Below, piece after piece: positions 23,781-30,972 of a stretch of 56,368 bases of DNA. The first letter of the stretch is position 1; the number at the start of each line of letters is the position of its first letter. Under the pieces are notes generated by a model. It saw only the letters and a program-made list of their open reading frames with translations. It searched no databases and was not told where the DNA came from. The stretch comes from an uncultured Candidatus Actinomarina sp. (lineage in GTDB: Bacteria; Actinomycetota; Acidimicrobiia; Actinomarinales; Actinomarinaceae). Position numbers and translations under genes: made by a program. The stretch spans positions 1-56,368 of the forward strand of contig CACDUI010000007.1 of assembly GCA_902555985.1 (NCBI GenBank), written 5' to 3'.

Positions 23781-24951
23781 CCTTTTCTGCAATAAACTCA
23801 CCAATAGCTAAAGATGCAGTTGCTGCAGGACTAGGTGCATTTAAGACATGGAGTGAATTATTACCATCTTCAAACACAAAATCATCAATTAATTCCCCGT
23901 TAGAACTTACAGCTTGCGCCCTAACGCCGGCTAATCTTGGTTTCAAATCACTAAGATCAACATCAGGAATATAATTTAATATTTCTTTTAAAAATACTTT
24001 TTTATTTAAAGATCTATACATTTCTGAAATTCCAATACCAAAGTATTCCTTACCTAGCTTCCACATTCCTTTATACGAAATTGTTTTGCTGAATTCAGAA
24101 AAATTGATGTTACTCCACTTATATCCCTCTTTTGCAAAGGCTAAGACAGCATTTGGTCCAGCTTCAATTTGACCATCTACATTTTTAGTGAGATGTATAC
24201 CTAGAAAAGGAAGATTAGGATCACTAATTGGATAAATCATATTATTTACCAAGTGTGATTTTTGTTTACTCAGTACATAATATTCGCCTCTAAAGGGTAT
24301 GATTCTTAAATTTGGATTGATATTGTCAAGCATTGCAACAGTGTCAGAAAATAAACCTGCACAGTTAACAAGAAAATCAGATCTAAAAGTTTCCTTATCG
24401 CTTGTTAGAACTTTTATGTTATTTTTTGTATTTATTGTTTTGATTTTTTGAAAATATTTAATTGTTCCCCCAAGGGATCCAAATTTTTTTGCAATAGTTT
24501 CCGTAACTACTTTATAATCAACAACTCCCGCCTGCGGAACATACAGAGCTGAGTTAAATTTACAATTTGGTTCAAAATTTAAAATTTCATGTTTTTCTAA
24601 AATTTTCACACCATCCATATTCAACTCTTCAGCTCTTTTATTTAAAGTAATAACTTTCTCTATATCATTATCAACAACTATTTTTCCTTCAATTCTGTTT
24701 GGAATATTTTCTTTATTCATTAAATCAATTAATAATTCTCGACCCCTTATGCAAAGATTAGATTTAAATGATTGCGGTTTGTAATATATACCCGAATGGA
24801 TTACTCCTGAATTTCTACCTGACTGATGTGTACCTGGAGATTTTTCTTTATCTAGGACAAGAACTTTTTTACCTTTTTCTTGTAATTTGAGTGCAGTAGA
24901 CAAGCCAACTATTCCAGCACCAATAATGGCAACGTCGTATATTTTATTCAT
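23773..24951 (-). CDS. lhgO: L-2-hydroxyglutarate oxidase
   Basis: A 392-residue FAD enzyme of the DAO fold, most like LhgO/L2HGDH, which oxidises L-2-hydroxyglutarate to 2-oxoglutarate and passes electrons to the membrane. Seen: the FAD-binding VAIIGAGIVGLSTALKLQ (residues 7-24), SGRNSGVIHSGIYY, and the C-terminal KPRLAGVRAQ and PSPAATASLAIG. The FAD motif begins six residues in, so the ATG at 24951 must be the start. That ATG directly follows the tmRNA 3' CCA, leaving no room for a ribosome site. The glycerol-3-phosphate dehydrogenase family is the alternative but fits less well. Confidence 0.9.
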   Translation of the reverse strand: MNKIYDVAIIGAGIVGLSTALKLQEKGKKVLVLDKEKSPGTHQSGRNSGVIHSGIYYKPQSFKSNLCIRGRELLIDLMNKENIPNRIEGKIVVDNDIEKVITLNKRAEELNMDGVKILEKHEILNFEPNCKFNSALYVPQAGVVDYKVVTETIAKKFGSLGGTIKYFQKIKTINTKNNIKVLTSDKETFRSDFLVNCAGLFSDTVAMLDNINPNLRIIPFRGEYYVLSKQKSHLVNNMIYPISDPNLPFLGIHLTKNVDGQIEAGPNAVLAFAKEGYKWSNINFSEFSKTISYKGMWKLGKEYFGIGISEMYRSLNKKVFLKEILNYIPDVDLSDLKPRLAGVRAQAVSSNGELIDDFVFEDGNNSLHVLNAPSPAATASLAIGEFIAEKVS

Positions 24952-25287
24952 TGGTGGAGGTGCGGGGAGTCGAACCCCGGTCCTTCCAAGCTATCAAACA
25001 GCTTCTCCGAGTGCATCCGATAAAGTACGATCAGGCTAGTCATCGGAACCTATGGCCTGAAAGGTTTACCTAAATCTTAGTAGTTAGTCGGTATCCTAAC
25101 TAAGCATCCCACATTTCGACGCCATTACTACCCGAGGTGGGAGCCCCGATAGGTGACGAGCAGCTTATGCTGCTAAAGCCAACTTAGGTTTGGCAATTAT
25201 ATTGTTTTCCTACGTTTTTAACGAGGCCCTAGGACCCTCGACTCGCTACTGAGAGACTCGCTTCAAAGTCGAAGCCAGTTCACCCCC
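24952..25287 (-). ncRNA. ssrA: Transfer-messenger RNA
   Basis: This 336-nt one-piece tmRNA rescues stalled ribosomes and tags their products. The 5' end reads GGGGGTGAACTGGCTTCGAC; its first seven bases pair with the 3' acceptor strand GCACCTCC before ACCA (one G-U). The T-arm holds GGTTCGACTCC and CCA is encoded. The tag frame at 25165-25209 reads ENNIIAKPKLALAA then TAA; a TAG directly before GAA fixes the frame, so the resume codon is GAA or a later codon. The ALAA end is the usual protease signal. Its partner smpB lies at 32489-32923. Confidence 0.95.
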
Positions 25288-25308
25288 ATATTTTTTTTTA
25301 GCCCTAAA

Positions 25309-25314
25309 ATTATA
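25309..25314 (-). promoter_or_regulatory. Probable -10 box of the tmRNA promoter
   Basis: A consensus TATAAT reads on the minus strand 22 bases before the mature tmRNA 5' end, leaving a short 5' leader for processing. No good -35 box is seen at standard spacing. The same 51-base gap must also serve the divergent gene starting at 25339. Confidence 0.5.
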
Positions 25315-25338
25315 CTTTAGAATTACAATATTAGAAAT

Positions 25339-25983
25339 ATGAAAATTAATAACAATAGTTTTGAATTAAACGAAAAATTGTCAGTTTTTATTGATTCTTC
25401 GGATAATGATGGGTTAATATTTATTCCAAAAAATATACAGGTTAAGGCTGAAATTGAGAATTATTACGGAAAAATAACTATTAACAGTATTAGCATTTCA
25501 CCATTAGAAAGTGAATTTCAAATTAATAAACTCAGCATAGAAAATAACATCCCAAATCTTGATATTAAATTATTAGATAGATATATCTATAAAGTTTTAT
25601 CAGATAAAGCAGGCCTTGCCTACTCCCCCTACACATACTTTCCTCAATATGATTTTACTGTTTTTGAAAAAGGAAGAAGACCATCTAATTTAGACTGGGC
25701 AATGTTCGCCTCGCTCTATGTATTCAGCTGTAATGTTCTACCTAATTCAGTAAAAGTAGAACTTTCTTTAGCAAAATTTTTAAGAATTTCTGAAGAGAAT
25801 TTTAAAAGGTTTATGAAGAAAATACCTCAAGAATTATTTAGAAAGTCAGGGCACATTGATTCCAGAGGAGGAGATATATCTTTAAATGCTGAAAATTTAA
25901 TTAAAGAATATCTTGGAGTCGATCAAAATATATTTGAAAGTAATCCATTTTTAAAGTTCTACTCAGAAGTAGATTTTGCCTGA
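25339..25983 (+). CDS. Protein of unknown function
   Basis: I do not recognise this 214-residue protein. Residues 1-75 look like beta strands (ELNEKLSVFIDSS, GLIFIPKNIQVKAEIENYYGKITI). The rest is mainly helical, including KLLDRYIYKVLSDKAGLAYSPYTYFPQYDF and a conserved-looking NLDWAMFASLYVF. There is no signal peptide or clear membrane helix. It has its own promoter region, shared with divergent ssrA, and its last 25 bases overlap the convergent oxidoreductase gene. Base use is as AT-rich as its neighbours. Confidence 0.75.
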   Translation: MKINNNSFELNEKLSVFIDSSDNDGLIFIPKNIQVKAEIENYYGKITINSISISPLESEFQINKLSIENNIPNLDIKLLDRYIYKVLSDKAGLAYSPYTYFPQYDFTVFEKGRRPSNLDWAMFASLYVFSCNVLPNSVKVELSLAKFLRISEENFKRFMKKIPQELFRKSGHIDSRGGDISLNAENLIKEYLGVDQNIFESNPFLKFYSEVDFA

Positions 25984-26399
25984 GGTCTAAGCATAGAAAT
26001 TATTTTATTTGGTTTTATTTTCCAAAGTTCTCTACTTTTAATTTTTTCATAATTCCATTCCTCACCGAGTTCCCTCCTGTAAGGTTTACCAGTGTATCTT
26101 TGAGAAAGTTTATCTATGTGAGAATCAGCTGAGTGATCTGATAAAATTTCTGCAACAACTCCCCGTATCTCCCAACTTGAATACATTGCTGTTGGATGAA
26201 ATACGACTAAAGATATATTTGGATTATTCCTGATGTTTTCTGTTTTTTTTCTTTCTTTTTCTGTATTAATTATTAAGTAATCACCTTCATAATCAACCCA
26301 CATAAGATGAGTCTGTATTTCATTATCATTTAAATGTGTTGAAATTGCACAGAAAGCATTGTTATCAATTGCTTCTTTAAGTTCATTTGAAAGTTGCAT
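25959..26399 (-). CDS. PPOX-class F420-dependent (or FMN) oxidoreductase
   Basis: A 146-residue split-barrel flavin/deazaflavin enzyme. Family features are the N-terminal FCAISTHLNDNEIQTHLMWVDYEGDYLIINT strand pattern, TENIRNNPNISLVVF, and the C-terminal LWKIKPNKII. The pattern fits actinobacterial F420-dependent PPOX enzymes, and the window also has cofD and cofE. The substrate is unknown; family members reduce biliverdin or quinone-like compounds. FMN as cofactor is the alternative. Confidence 0.85.
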   Translation of the reverse strand: MQLSNELKEAIDNNAFCAISTHLNDNEIQTHLMWVDYEGDYLIINTEKERKKTENIRNNPNISLVVFHPTAMYSSWEIRGVVAEILSDHSADSHIDKLSQRYTGKPYRRELGEEWNYEKIKSRELWKIKPNKIISMLRPQAKSTSE

Positions 26400-26429
26400 A
26401 CATTTTTATTTTAAGCAAAAATTAACAAT

Positions 26430-26990
26430 ATGGCTTTTATTAAATTATTTGATATTAAAAATTCAAGCGGTCTTTTGAAAAAAGAATATGAAAAAGGCTT
26501 ACGTAGAGCTGGACGAATTTGGAATGTCCTTACAATTCAATCACAAACTCCAGAAATACTCAGGGATTCTATGAGGCTTTATAACTCAACCATGTTTGGT
26601 AATTCAAAAGTACCTCGATTTGATCGTGAACTACTTGCAGTAGTCACATCTATATCAAATGAATGTGAATACTGAATAAGAGCTCATTTATATGATCTTC
26701 GGTCGGAGACAGAGAATCAAACATTAGTAGACGAAGTTGCTGACAACTGGAAAGAGAGTAGCCTTTCAGAAAAGCAAAAAGCTATTTGTTATTTAGCTGA
26801 AAAATTAACATTGAGTCCTGGAAAAATTAATGTGGATGATATAAATCATGTAAAAAAGTTTGGTTACACTGATAAAGAAATATCAGAGATCGTACAAATT
26901 ATTTCATATTTCAATTACATTAATAGAGTCGCTGACGGACTTGGTTTAGAACCTGAAAATTTTATTAATCCTAAAGGCTACAAAAAATAA
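26430..26990 (+). CDS. AhpD/CMD-like peroxidase-related selenoprotein (UGA = Sec82)
   Basis: The frame holds a TGA at 26673-26675 and then continues, with clear family similarity, to a TAA at 26988-26990. Read through, it gives 186 residues, the usual length of peroxidase-related carboxymuconolactone decarboxylase family proteins. The TGA falls at the second position of the catalytic C-x-x-C: residues 76-85 read SNECEY-U-IRA, followed by HLYDLR, matching the family N-x-C-x-Y-C-x-x-x-H. A hairpin with a GGUC loop starts 20 bases after the TGA (entry at 26696). AhpD-like selenoproteins are known from marine metagenomes. Activity is probably thiol/selenol peroxidase-like. A nonsense mutation is the alternative, but the intact second half argues against it. 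Confidence 0.85.
26696..26709 (+). promoter_or_regulatory. Candidate bacterial SECIS hairpin
   Basis: TCTTC-GGTC-GGAGA forms a 5-bp stem (one G-U) with a GGUC loop. The loop starts 25 bases after the UGA at 26673-26675. Bacterial SECIS elements sit within the coding region shortly after the UGA and present a GU in the apical loop, as in E. coli fdhF. The lower stem is weak. SelB binding is inference. Confidence 0.6.
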
Positions 26991-27031
26991 TTTACTTTAT
27001 TAGGAGTTAATATCCTTTTAACATAAGTTGT

Positions 27032-28174
27032 ATGAATCAAAATTTGAAATCTTCTTTATTACTAATAAGCTTGCTAGGAATAAGCTTTTTTGCTTTTAGG
27101 TTTCTCACTAATTCATTAAATCAACAGAGCGAAATTCCACAAGTTGAAACTTCTTCAACAACTACAACTACTCAGCAATTGGTAAGTACTGAGGATTTCA
27201 TACCTTTAGAAATAACCTTAGATGATTTCATAGATGATGAACTAGATTTAATAACAGATAGTTGTGTAAAGTTTGGGTCTTGGTATAGCCTCTCAGAAGA
27301 ATGTCTAAATGAATGGTTTTTAGTTTTAAATAATATTGATGAAAGAAGTACATTGTATGCATCTCATTATGATTATGCATTAAATTACTTTATATCAAAC
27401 TATCAAAGTCTTAATAAAAATGATGTGGATAACATTCTTGAATCTTTAAAAATAGAAACAAAATTAACAATATGGAATGAAAAATTGATTGAAGTCACTA
27501 ATGTACTAAACGTCAAAAGTGTTCAGGAAGAAACATCGACAGCTATCTTTCTTAACAATGACATAGTTAATGAATCAAAAAATATTGGTACAAGTGATTT
27601 AAAGACTGGTTGTATTGAACCAAGTTTGATTAATGAAAATTCAGAAGAAGAATGGATAGAACCTGAGAATGTAAATCCTAAGGATGAAACAAAGTTTAAC
27701 TATGGAATCAGAATTGAACCCTCGTTAGGTCTTGATCCATTATGCATTAAAAATCTTTTGTTTCTTATACTAAACAATGATTTGGGATGGACAAATGTAG
27801 CTGAAAAATCATTTCAATTAACAAGTGCTGAAGAATCTGACTATGTTTATATTTTTGCTTCCCCAAATAAAACTGACGAGCTTTGCGCACCTATTGAAAC
27901 AAATAGTATATATTCTTGTCGAAATGAAAATAATATTGTACTCAACTTTTTTAGATGGCAGGAAGGTGCAGTAGATTTTAAAAACGATATGGAAACCTAC
28001 AGAATTTATCTGATAAACCATGAAACAGGCCATATTTTAGGTTGGGGTCATGTTGGCTGTCCTAAAGAAGGAGCTGTTGCTCCAGTCATGATGCAGCAAA
28101 GTAAAGGTACAGATGGATGTATTCCTTATGGATGGCCAGTTTATGAAACTGTTAAAAGTAAATATAATCGATAA
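27032..28174 (+). CDS. Exported DUF3152-type metzincin-like protease
   Basis: A 380-residue protein with an N-terminal membrane anchor or signal (residues 6-26) and a short Thr linker (about 40-48). The C-terminal domain has HETGHILGWGH at 330-340, the metzincin zinc motif H-E-x-x-H-x-x-G-x-x-H, followed by VMMQQSKGTDGC, a Met-turn-like segment. This matches the actinobacterial DUF3152 family. Inference: an extracellular, membrane-held metalloprotease. The middle (60-230) is acidic and unassigned. It stands alone, with an 89-base gap before the convergent serA-like gene, the only non-overlapping convergent pair in the window. Confidence 0.9.
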   Translation: MNQNLKSSLLLISLLGISFFAFRFLTNSLNQQSEIPQVETSSTTTTTQQLVSTEDFIPLEITLDDFIDDELDLITDSCVKFGSWYSLSEECLNEWFLVLNNIDERSTLYASHYDYALNYFISNYQSLNKNDVDNILESLKIETKLTIWNEKLIEVTNVLNVKSVQEETSTAIFLNNDIVNESKNIGTSDLKTGCIEPSLINENSEEEWIEPENVNPKDETKFNYGIRIEPSLGLDPLCIKNLLFLILNNDLGWTNVAEKSFQLTSAEESDYVYIFASPNKTDELCAPIETNSIYSCRNENNIVLNFFRWQEGAVDFKNDMETYRIYLINHETGHILGWGHVGCPKEGAVAPVMMQQSKGTDGCIPYGWPVYETVKSKYNR

Positions 28175-28263
28175 GAAAAAGTTATTGGTGCCAGCCTAAA
28201 CAACTAATTCGTATTTTCATTATTATATTTTTTTTAAACTAATACAACAGATTTTTAAAAAAA

Positions 28264-29187
28264 TTAAATAGCTACAGTTGTATCTCCAGCCAATATTTTT
28301 TTAATATTATCGACTGTGTCTAAACCAGCCTTCAATTGTGCTTCGCTTGTTGATGCTCCAATATGTGGCGTAGAAATTAAATTAAGATCAATGAAAGTAT
28401 CTATATTTTTTGGTGGTTCTTCGGAGTAGACATCTAACCCCGCTCCAAATATTTTTTTAGATTTTAGAAGTTCTATAAGATAATTCTCATCCAAAATGCC
28501 TCCTCTTGATGTATTGATTAATATTGAGTTTTCTTTTAGTAAATCAAGTTTTTCCTTTGAAATAAGGTTTTCAGTTTCTTTAGTTTTAATAACATGAATT
28601 GAGACTACATCTGATGTATTAAGTAGTTCATCAAGCTCTAATTTTTTTTCAGGTCCATTCCAATCATTTACAAAAGGATCATAAAAAGCTATCGACATTC
28701 CAAAACTTTTCATTCTGTCAGAAACTAATTTTCCAGCTTTACCAAATCCTACAATTCCCAGTTGTTTACCGTACAACTCTATACCTACAAATTCTTTTCG
28801 ATTCCACTTTCCTTCCTTCAAGTGCTTGTCAGAAAGATTAATTTTTCTTGCAGCACTTATTATTAAAGCTACTGTAAGTTCAACAACTGATATTAAGTTT
28901 GCTGATGGAGAGTTGGTGACAAAAATATTTTGTGATTTAGCATAATCAACATCAATGTTGTCAACACCTACACCACAGCGTGCAATTATTTTCAAGGATT
29001 TTCCTTTTTCTATGATTGCTTTATCTAAAGTAGTTCCACTTCTAATAACAACAATTTCAGCATCTTCAATGTTTTCATCTAAATCTTCATTCTTTGTAGG
29101 GGAAGAAGAAATATCAATACAATCGCCTATAGCTTGAAGTTCTTTTAAAACTTTCTCATTTAAAGAATCACAAATCAGTATTTTCAT
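28264..29187 (-). CDS. serA: D-3-phosphoglycerate dehydrogenase-like 2-hydroxyacid dehydrogenase
   Basis: A 307-residue NAD enzyme that probably oxidises 3-phosphoglycerate, the first step of serine synthesis. Seen: ARCGVGVDNIDVDYAKSQNI, the Rossmann motif LGIVGFGKAGKLVSDRM, the catalytic Arg segment NTSRGGILDE and the histidine in TPHIGASTSEAQ. It lacks the C-terminal ACT (and ASB) domains of mycobacterial SerA, so serine feedback is not expected. Related D-2-hydroxyacid dehydrogenases are the alternative. Its start overlaps the upstream hisN-like gene by four bases. Confidence 0.85.
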   Translation of the reverse strand: MKILICDSLNEKVLKELQAIGDCIDISSSPTKNEDLDENIEDAEIVVIRSGTTLDKAIIEKGKSLKIIARCGVGVDNIDVDYAKSQNIFVTNSPSANLISVVELTVALIISAARKINLSDKHLKEGKWNRKEFVGIELYGKQLGIVGFGKAGKLVSDRMKSFGMSIAFYDPFVNDWNGPEKKLELDELLNTSDVVSIHVIKTKETENLISKEKLDLLKENSILINTSRGGILDENYLIELLKSKKIFGAGLDVYSEEPPKNIDTFIDLNLISTPHIGASTSEAQLKAGLDTVDNIKKILAGDTTVAI

Positions 29188-29981
29188 TCTGTGTCTTGTA
29201 GTTTTTTCAGAGCCAATTCATGAATATCACTTGAAGCAGATGCTAAAACGTAAACATTATTTTGGTTAAAATCTAACTTTTTACCCTCCCAGTCTGTCAT
29301 GATACCACCAGCTCCTTCAACAATTTTGATAAGTGGTAAATAATCATGAGGAGCAGTCAAACGCTCTGCAACTATATCAATATATCCACTTGCTAGTAAG
29401 CCATAGTTATAGCAATCACTACCTGTTGTGGTTACTTTTACAGACTGTTCTAGTGATTGATAAGCTCTCCATTTTTTCATTCCAAACTCATGACTAGATG
29501 TGGTTGCCATCACAGCATTACTAAGATCTTTAACGGCTTTACATTGTGTTATTACTTGATTTACCTTAGTTTGTTTAGGATGAAAAGAAGTCCATCTTTC
29601 TCCTAAAGCAGGGCAGTCTACAACTCCCCCAATTATTTCTTCATCCATGACTACGGCTAAAAGTGTTCCAAAATCATGTTTTCCTGCTACAAAACTCCTT
29701 GTACCATCTATTGGGTCAATATACCAAGTAATATTTTCTGTACCATCAACATAATCTAATTCCTCACCAATAATTTTATGATTAGGATAATTTTCTAAAA
29801 TTTTTGTTCTAATATATTGCTCAATTTTTATATCAGTTTTAGTGACTGGGCTAGAGTCTCCTTTAAGACTCATTTCTCTAATCTCTCGAAAATTTTTTAA
29901 AGCAATTTTGCCAGAGACATCTAGCATTTCATTGATAAATTCTTCTAGTTCTTTTAATAGACCTTTTTTCATTACAACCAC
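29184..29981 (-). CDS. hisN: Inositol-monophosphatase-family phosphatase (histidinol-phosphatase-like)
   Basis: A 265-residue Mg-dependent phosphatase. Family motifs: IIGEELDY (metal-binding Glu), YIDPIDGTRSF (DPIDGT) and the C-terminal APHDYLPLIKIVEGAGGIMTDWEGK. The last motif resembles actinobacterial HisN more than housekeeping inositol phosphatases, so histidinol-phosphate is the favoured substrate, not proven. It overlaps the serA-like gene by four bases. No other his genes are nearby, leaving the substrate open. Confidence 0.85.
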   Translation of the reverse strand: MVVMKKGLLKELEEFINEMLDVSGKIALKNFREIREMSLKGDSSPVTKTDIKIEQYIRTKILENYPNHKIIGEELDYVDGTENITWYIDPIDGTRSFVAGKHDFGTLLAVVMDEEIIGGVVDCPALGERWTSFHPKQTKVNQVITQCKAVKDLSNAVMATTSSHEFGMKKWRAYQSLEQSVKVTTTGSDCYNYGLLASGYIDIVAERLTAPHDYLPLIKIVEGAGGIMTDWEGKKLDFNQNNVYVLASASSDIHELALKKLQDTE

Positions 29982-30054
29982 TCTTTGAATTAAAAGTAAT
30001 TCTATATTGTTAAAAAAGTCTTAGGACTAGTTAACAAAGATTTAACAAAGGATT

Positions 30055-30303
30055 TTAAATATATTTTAATTCTTTAAGCTTATTTTCCAATTCAACATCA
30101 GATGGCTCAACTAAAAAGGAACCATCTTCAAAAACAATTGTAGGAATTCTTCTCTGATTTATTTGTAGTGTCTTAATATACTCATTTGCATTTTCATCTA
30201 AGTCAACATTTATCTCTTTAAAATCTAAATCAAATTTTTTTAATAAGGCTTTTGATCTAACACAATCACCACACCAGTCAGTAGTATAAAAATCTATCTT
30301 CAT
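30055..30303 (-). CDS. Mycoredoxin/glutaredoxin-like protein
   Basis: An 82-residue thioredoxin-fold protein with the active site C11-G-D-C14 (TTDWCGDC) and the cis-Pro segment QRRIPTIVFEDG. This is typical of mycoredoxin-type actinobacterial glutaredoxins, which reduce mixed disulphides with mycothiol. It starts 2 bases from the stop of a small membrane-protein gene that itself follows trxA, forming a three-gene redox operon. Confidence 0.88.
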   Translation of the reverse strand: MKIDFYTTDWCGDCVRSKALLKKFDLDFKEINVDLDENANEYIKTLQINQRRIPTIVFEDGSFLVEPSDVELENKLKELKYI

Positions 30304-30304
30304 T

Positions 30305-30565
30305 TCAAGAATTACCCTGTAATGGATCTAACAATAAAGTTAAGATATCATTTATGCCTGATAAGCTCTGAAAAGCTACTTCAAGTGAAATTACTGTGTC
30401 TATTGCAACCTCTAATTTAGGCAATAAGCTTTGAATATCATTAATTACTAACAAAGCATTGTCTACTTCAGTTGAAAGTGTTTGCAATTCAGAATAAAGA
30501 AAGTAACCAGCACCTAGAAAAAGTGTTAGTAAAACTATCTGGAAAAAAAGTATTAACTTTAACAA
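30305..30565 (-). CDS. Small single-span membrane protein
   Basis: An 86-residue protein with one N-terminal membrane helix (LKLILFFQIVLLTLFLGAGY) and a helical remainder with spaced hydrophobic residues, possibly a coiled coil. No family is recognised. It lies between trxA and the mycoredoxin gene with 1-base gaps on both sides, so it is almost certainly expressed with them. A redox role is only suggested by context. Confidence 0.75.
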   Translation of the reverse strand: MLKLILFFQIVLLTLFLGAGYFLYSELQTLSTEVDNALLVINDIQSLLPKLEVAIDTVISLEVAFQSLSGINDILTLLLDPLQGNS

Positions 30566-30566
30566 A

Positions 30567-30875
30567 TTAAATTAATGCTGAAACTTTTTCTTTTATAACT
30601 TCTTTTGGCTGAACACCAACAAAACGTTCTTTAACTTCCCCGCCTTTGAGCATAACAACAGTTGGCACTCCCATTACGCCATTTGCTCCAGCTATTTCAG
30701 GATGTTGATCAACATCAAGCTTTACAAACTCAACGCCAGCAACTTCATCTGACAACTCTTCTAAAATAGGACTCAAAACTTTACAGGGACCACACCATGT
30801 AGCATGAAAATCTATTACAACAGGTGCATCAGAATTTAATAATTGGTTATATTCTTCCGCATTTATATCTTTCAT
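30567..30875 (-). CDS. trxA: Thioredoxin
   Basis: A 102-residue cytosolic thioredoxin with the classic active site C28-G-P-C31 in DFHATWCGPCK, the cis-Pro in VMGVPTVVMLKGG and a C-terminal helix. It is the first gene of trxA, small membrane protein and mycoredoxin. A good ribosome site (AAGGAGA) precedes the ATG, and a -10-like TATACAAT lies about 22 bases before the ATG in the 97-base gap shared with divergent ggt. Confidence 0.96.
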   Translation of the reverse strand: MKDINAEEYNQLLNSDAPVVIDFHATWCGPCKVLSPILEELSDEVAGVEFVKLDVDQHPEIAGANGVMGVPTVVMLKGGEVKERFVGVQPKEVIKEKVSALI

Positions 30876-30972
30876 TTATCTCCTTGATTGTAAATTTATT
30901 GTATAGGTGTTGAATTTATACAAGTAACTTTATGGGATAAATAAATTTTATTTTATCTTTATAATTAAAGGA

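Noticed and set aside
25288-25300. Run of nine T beside the tmRNA 5' end as a terminator
   Set aside because: No plus-strand gene ends there and no stem precedes it; for the minus-strand tmRNA it lies upstream, in the leader.
26430-26675. An 81-residue complete protein ending at TGA
   Set aside because: Family similarity continues in frame beyond the TGA for another 104 codons, and the TGA falls exactly at a catalytic cysteine; selenocysteine is the better reading.
28175-28263. Intrinsic terminator or small RNA in the only convergent gap
   Set aside because: The gap is AT-rich with T-runs, but I could not find a stable GC-containing stem next to a U-run.
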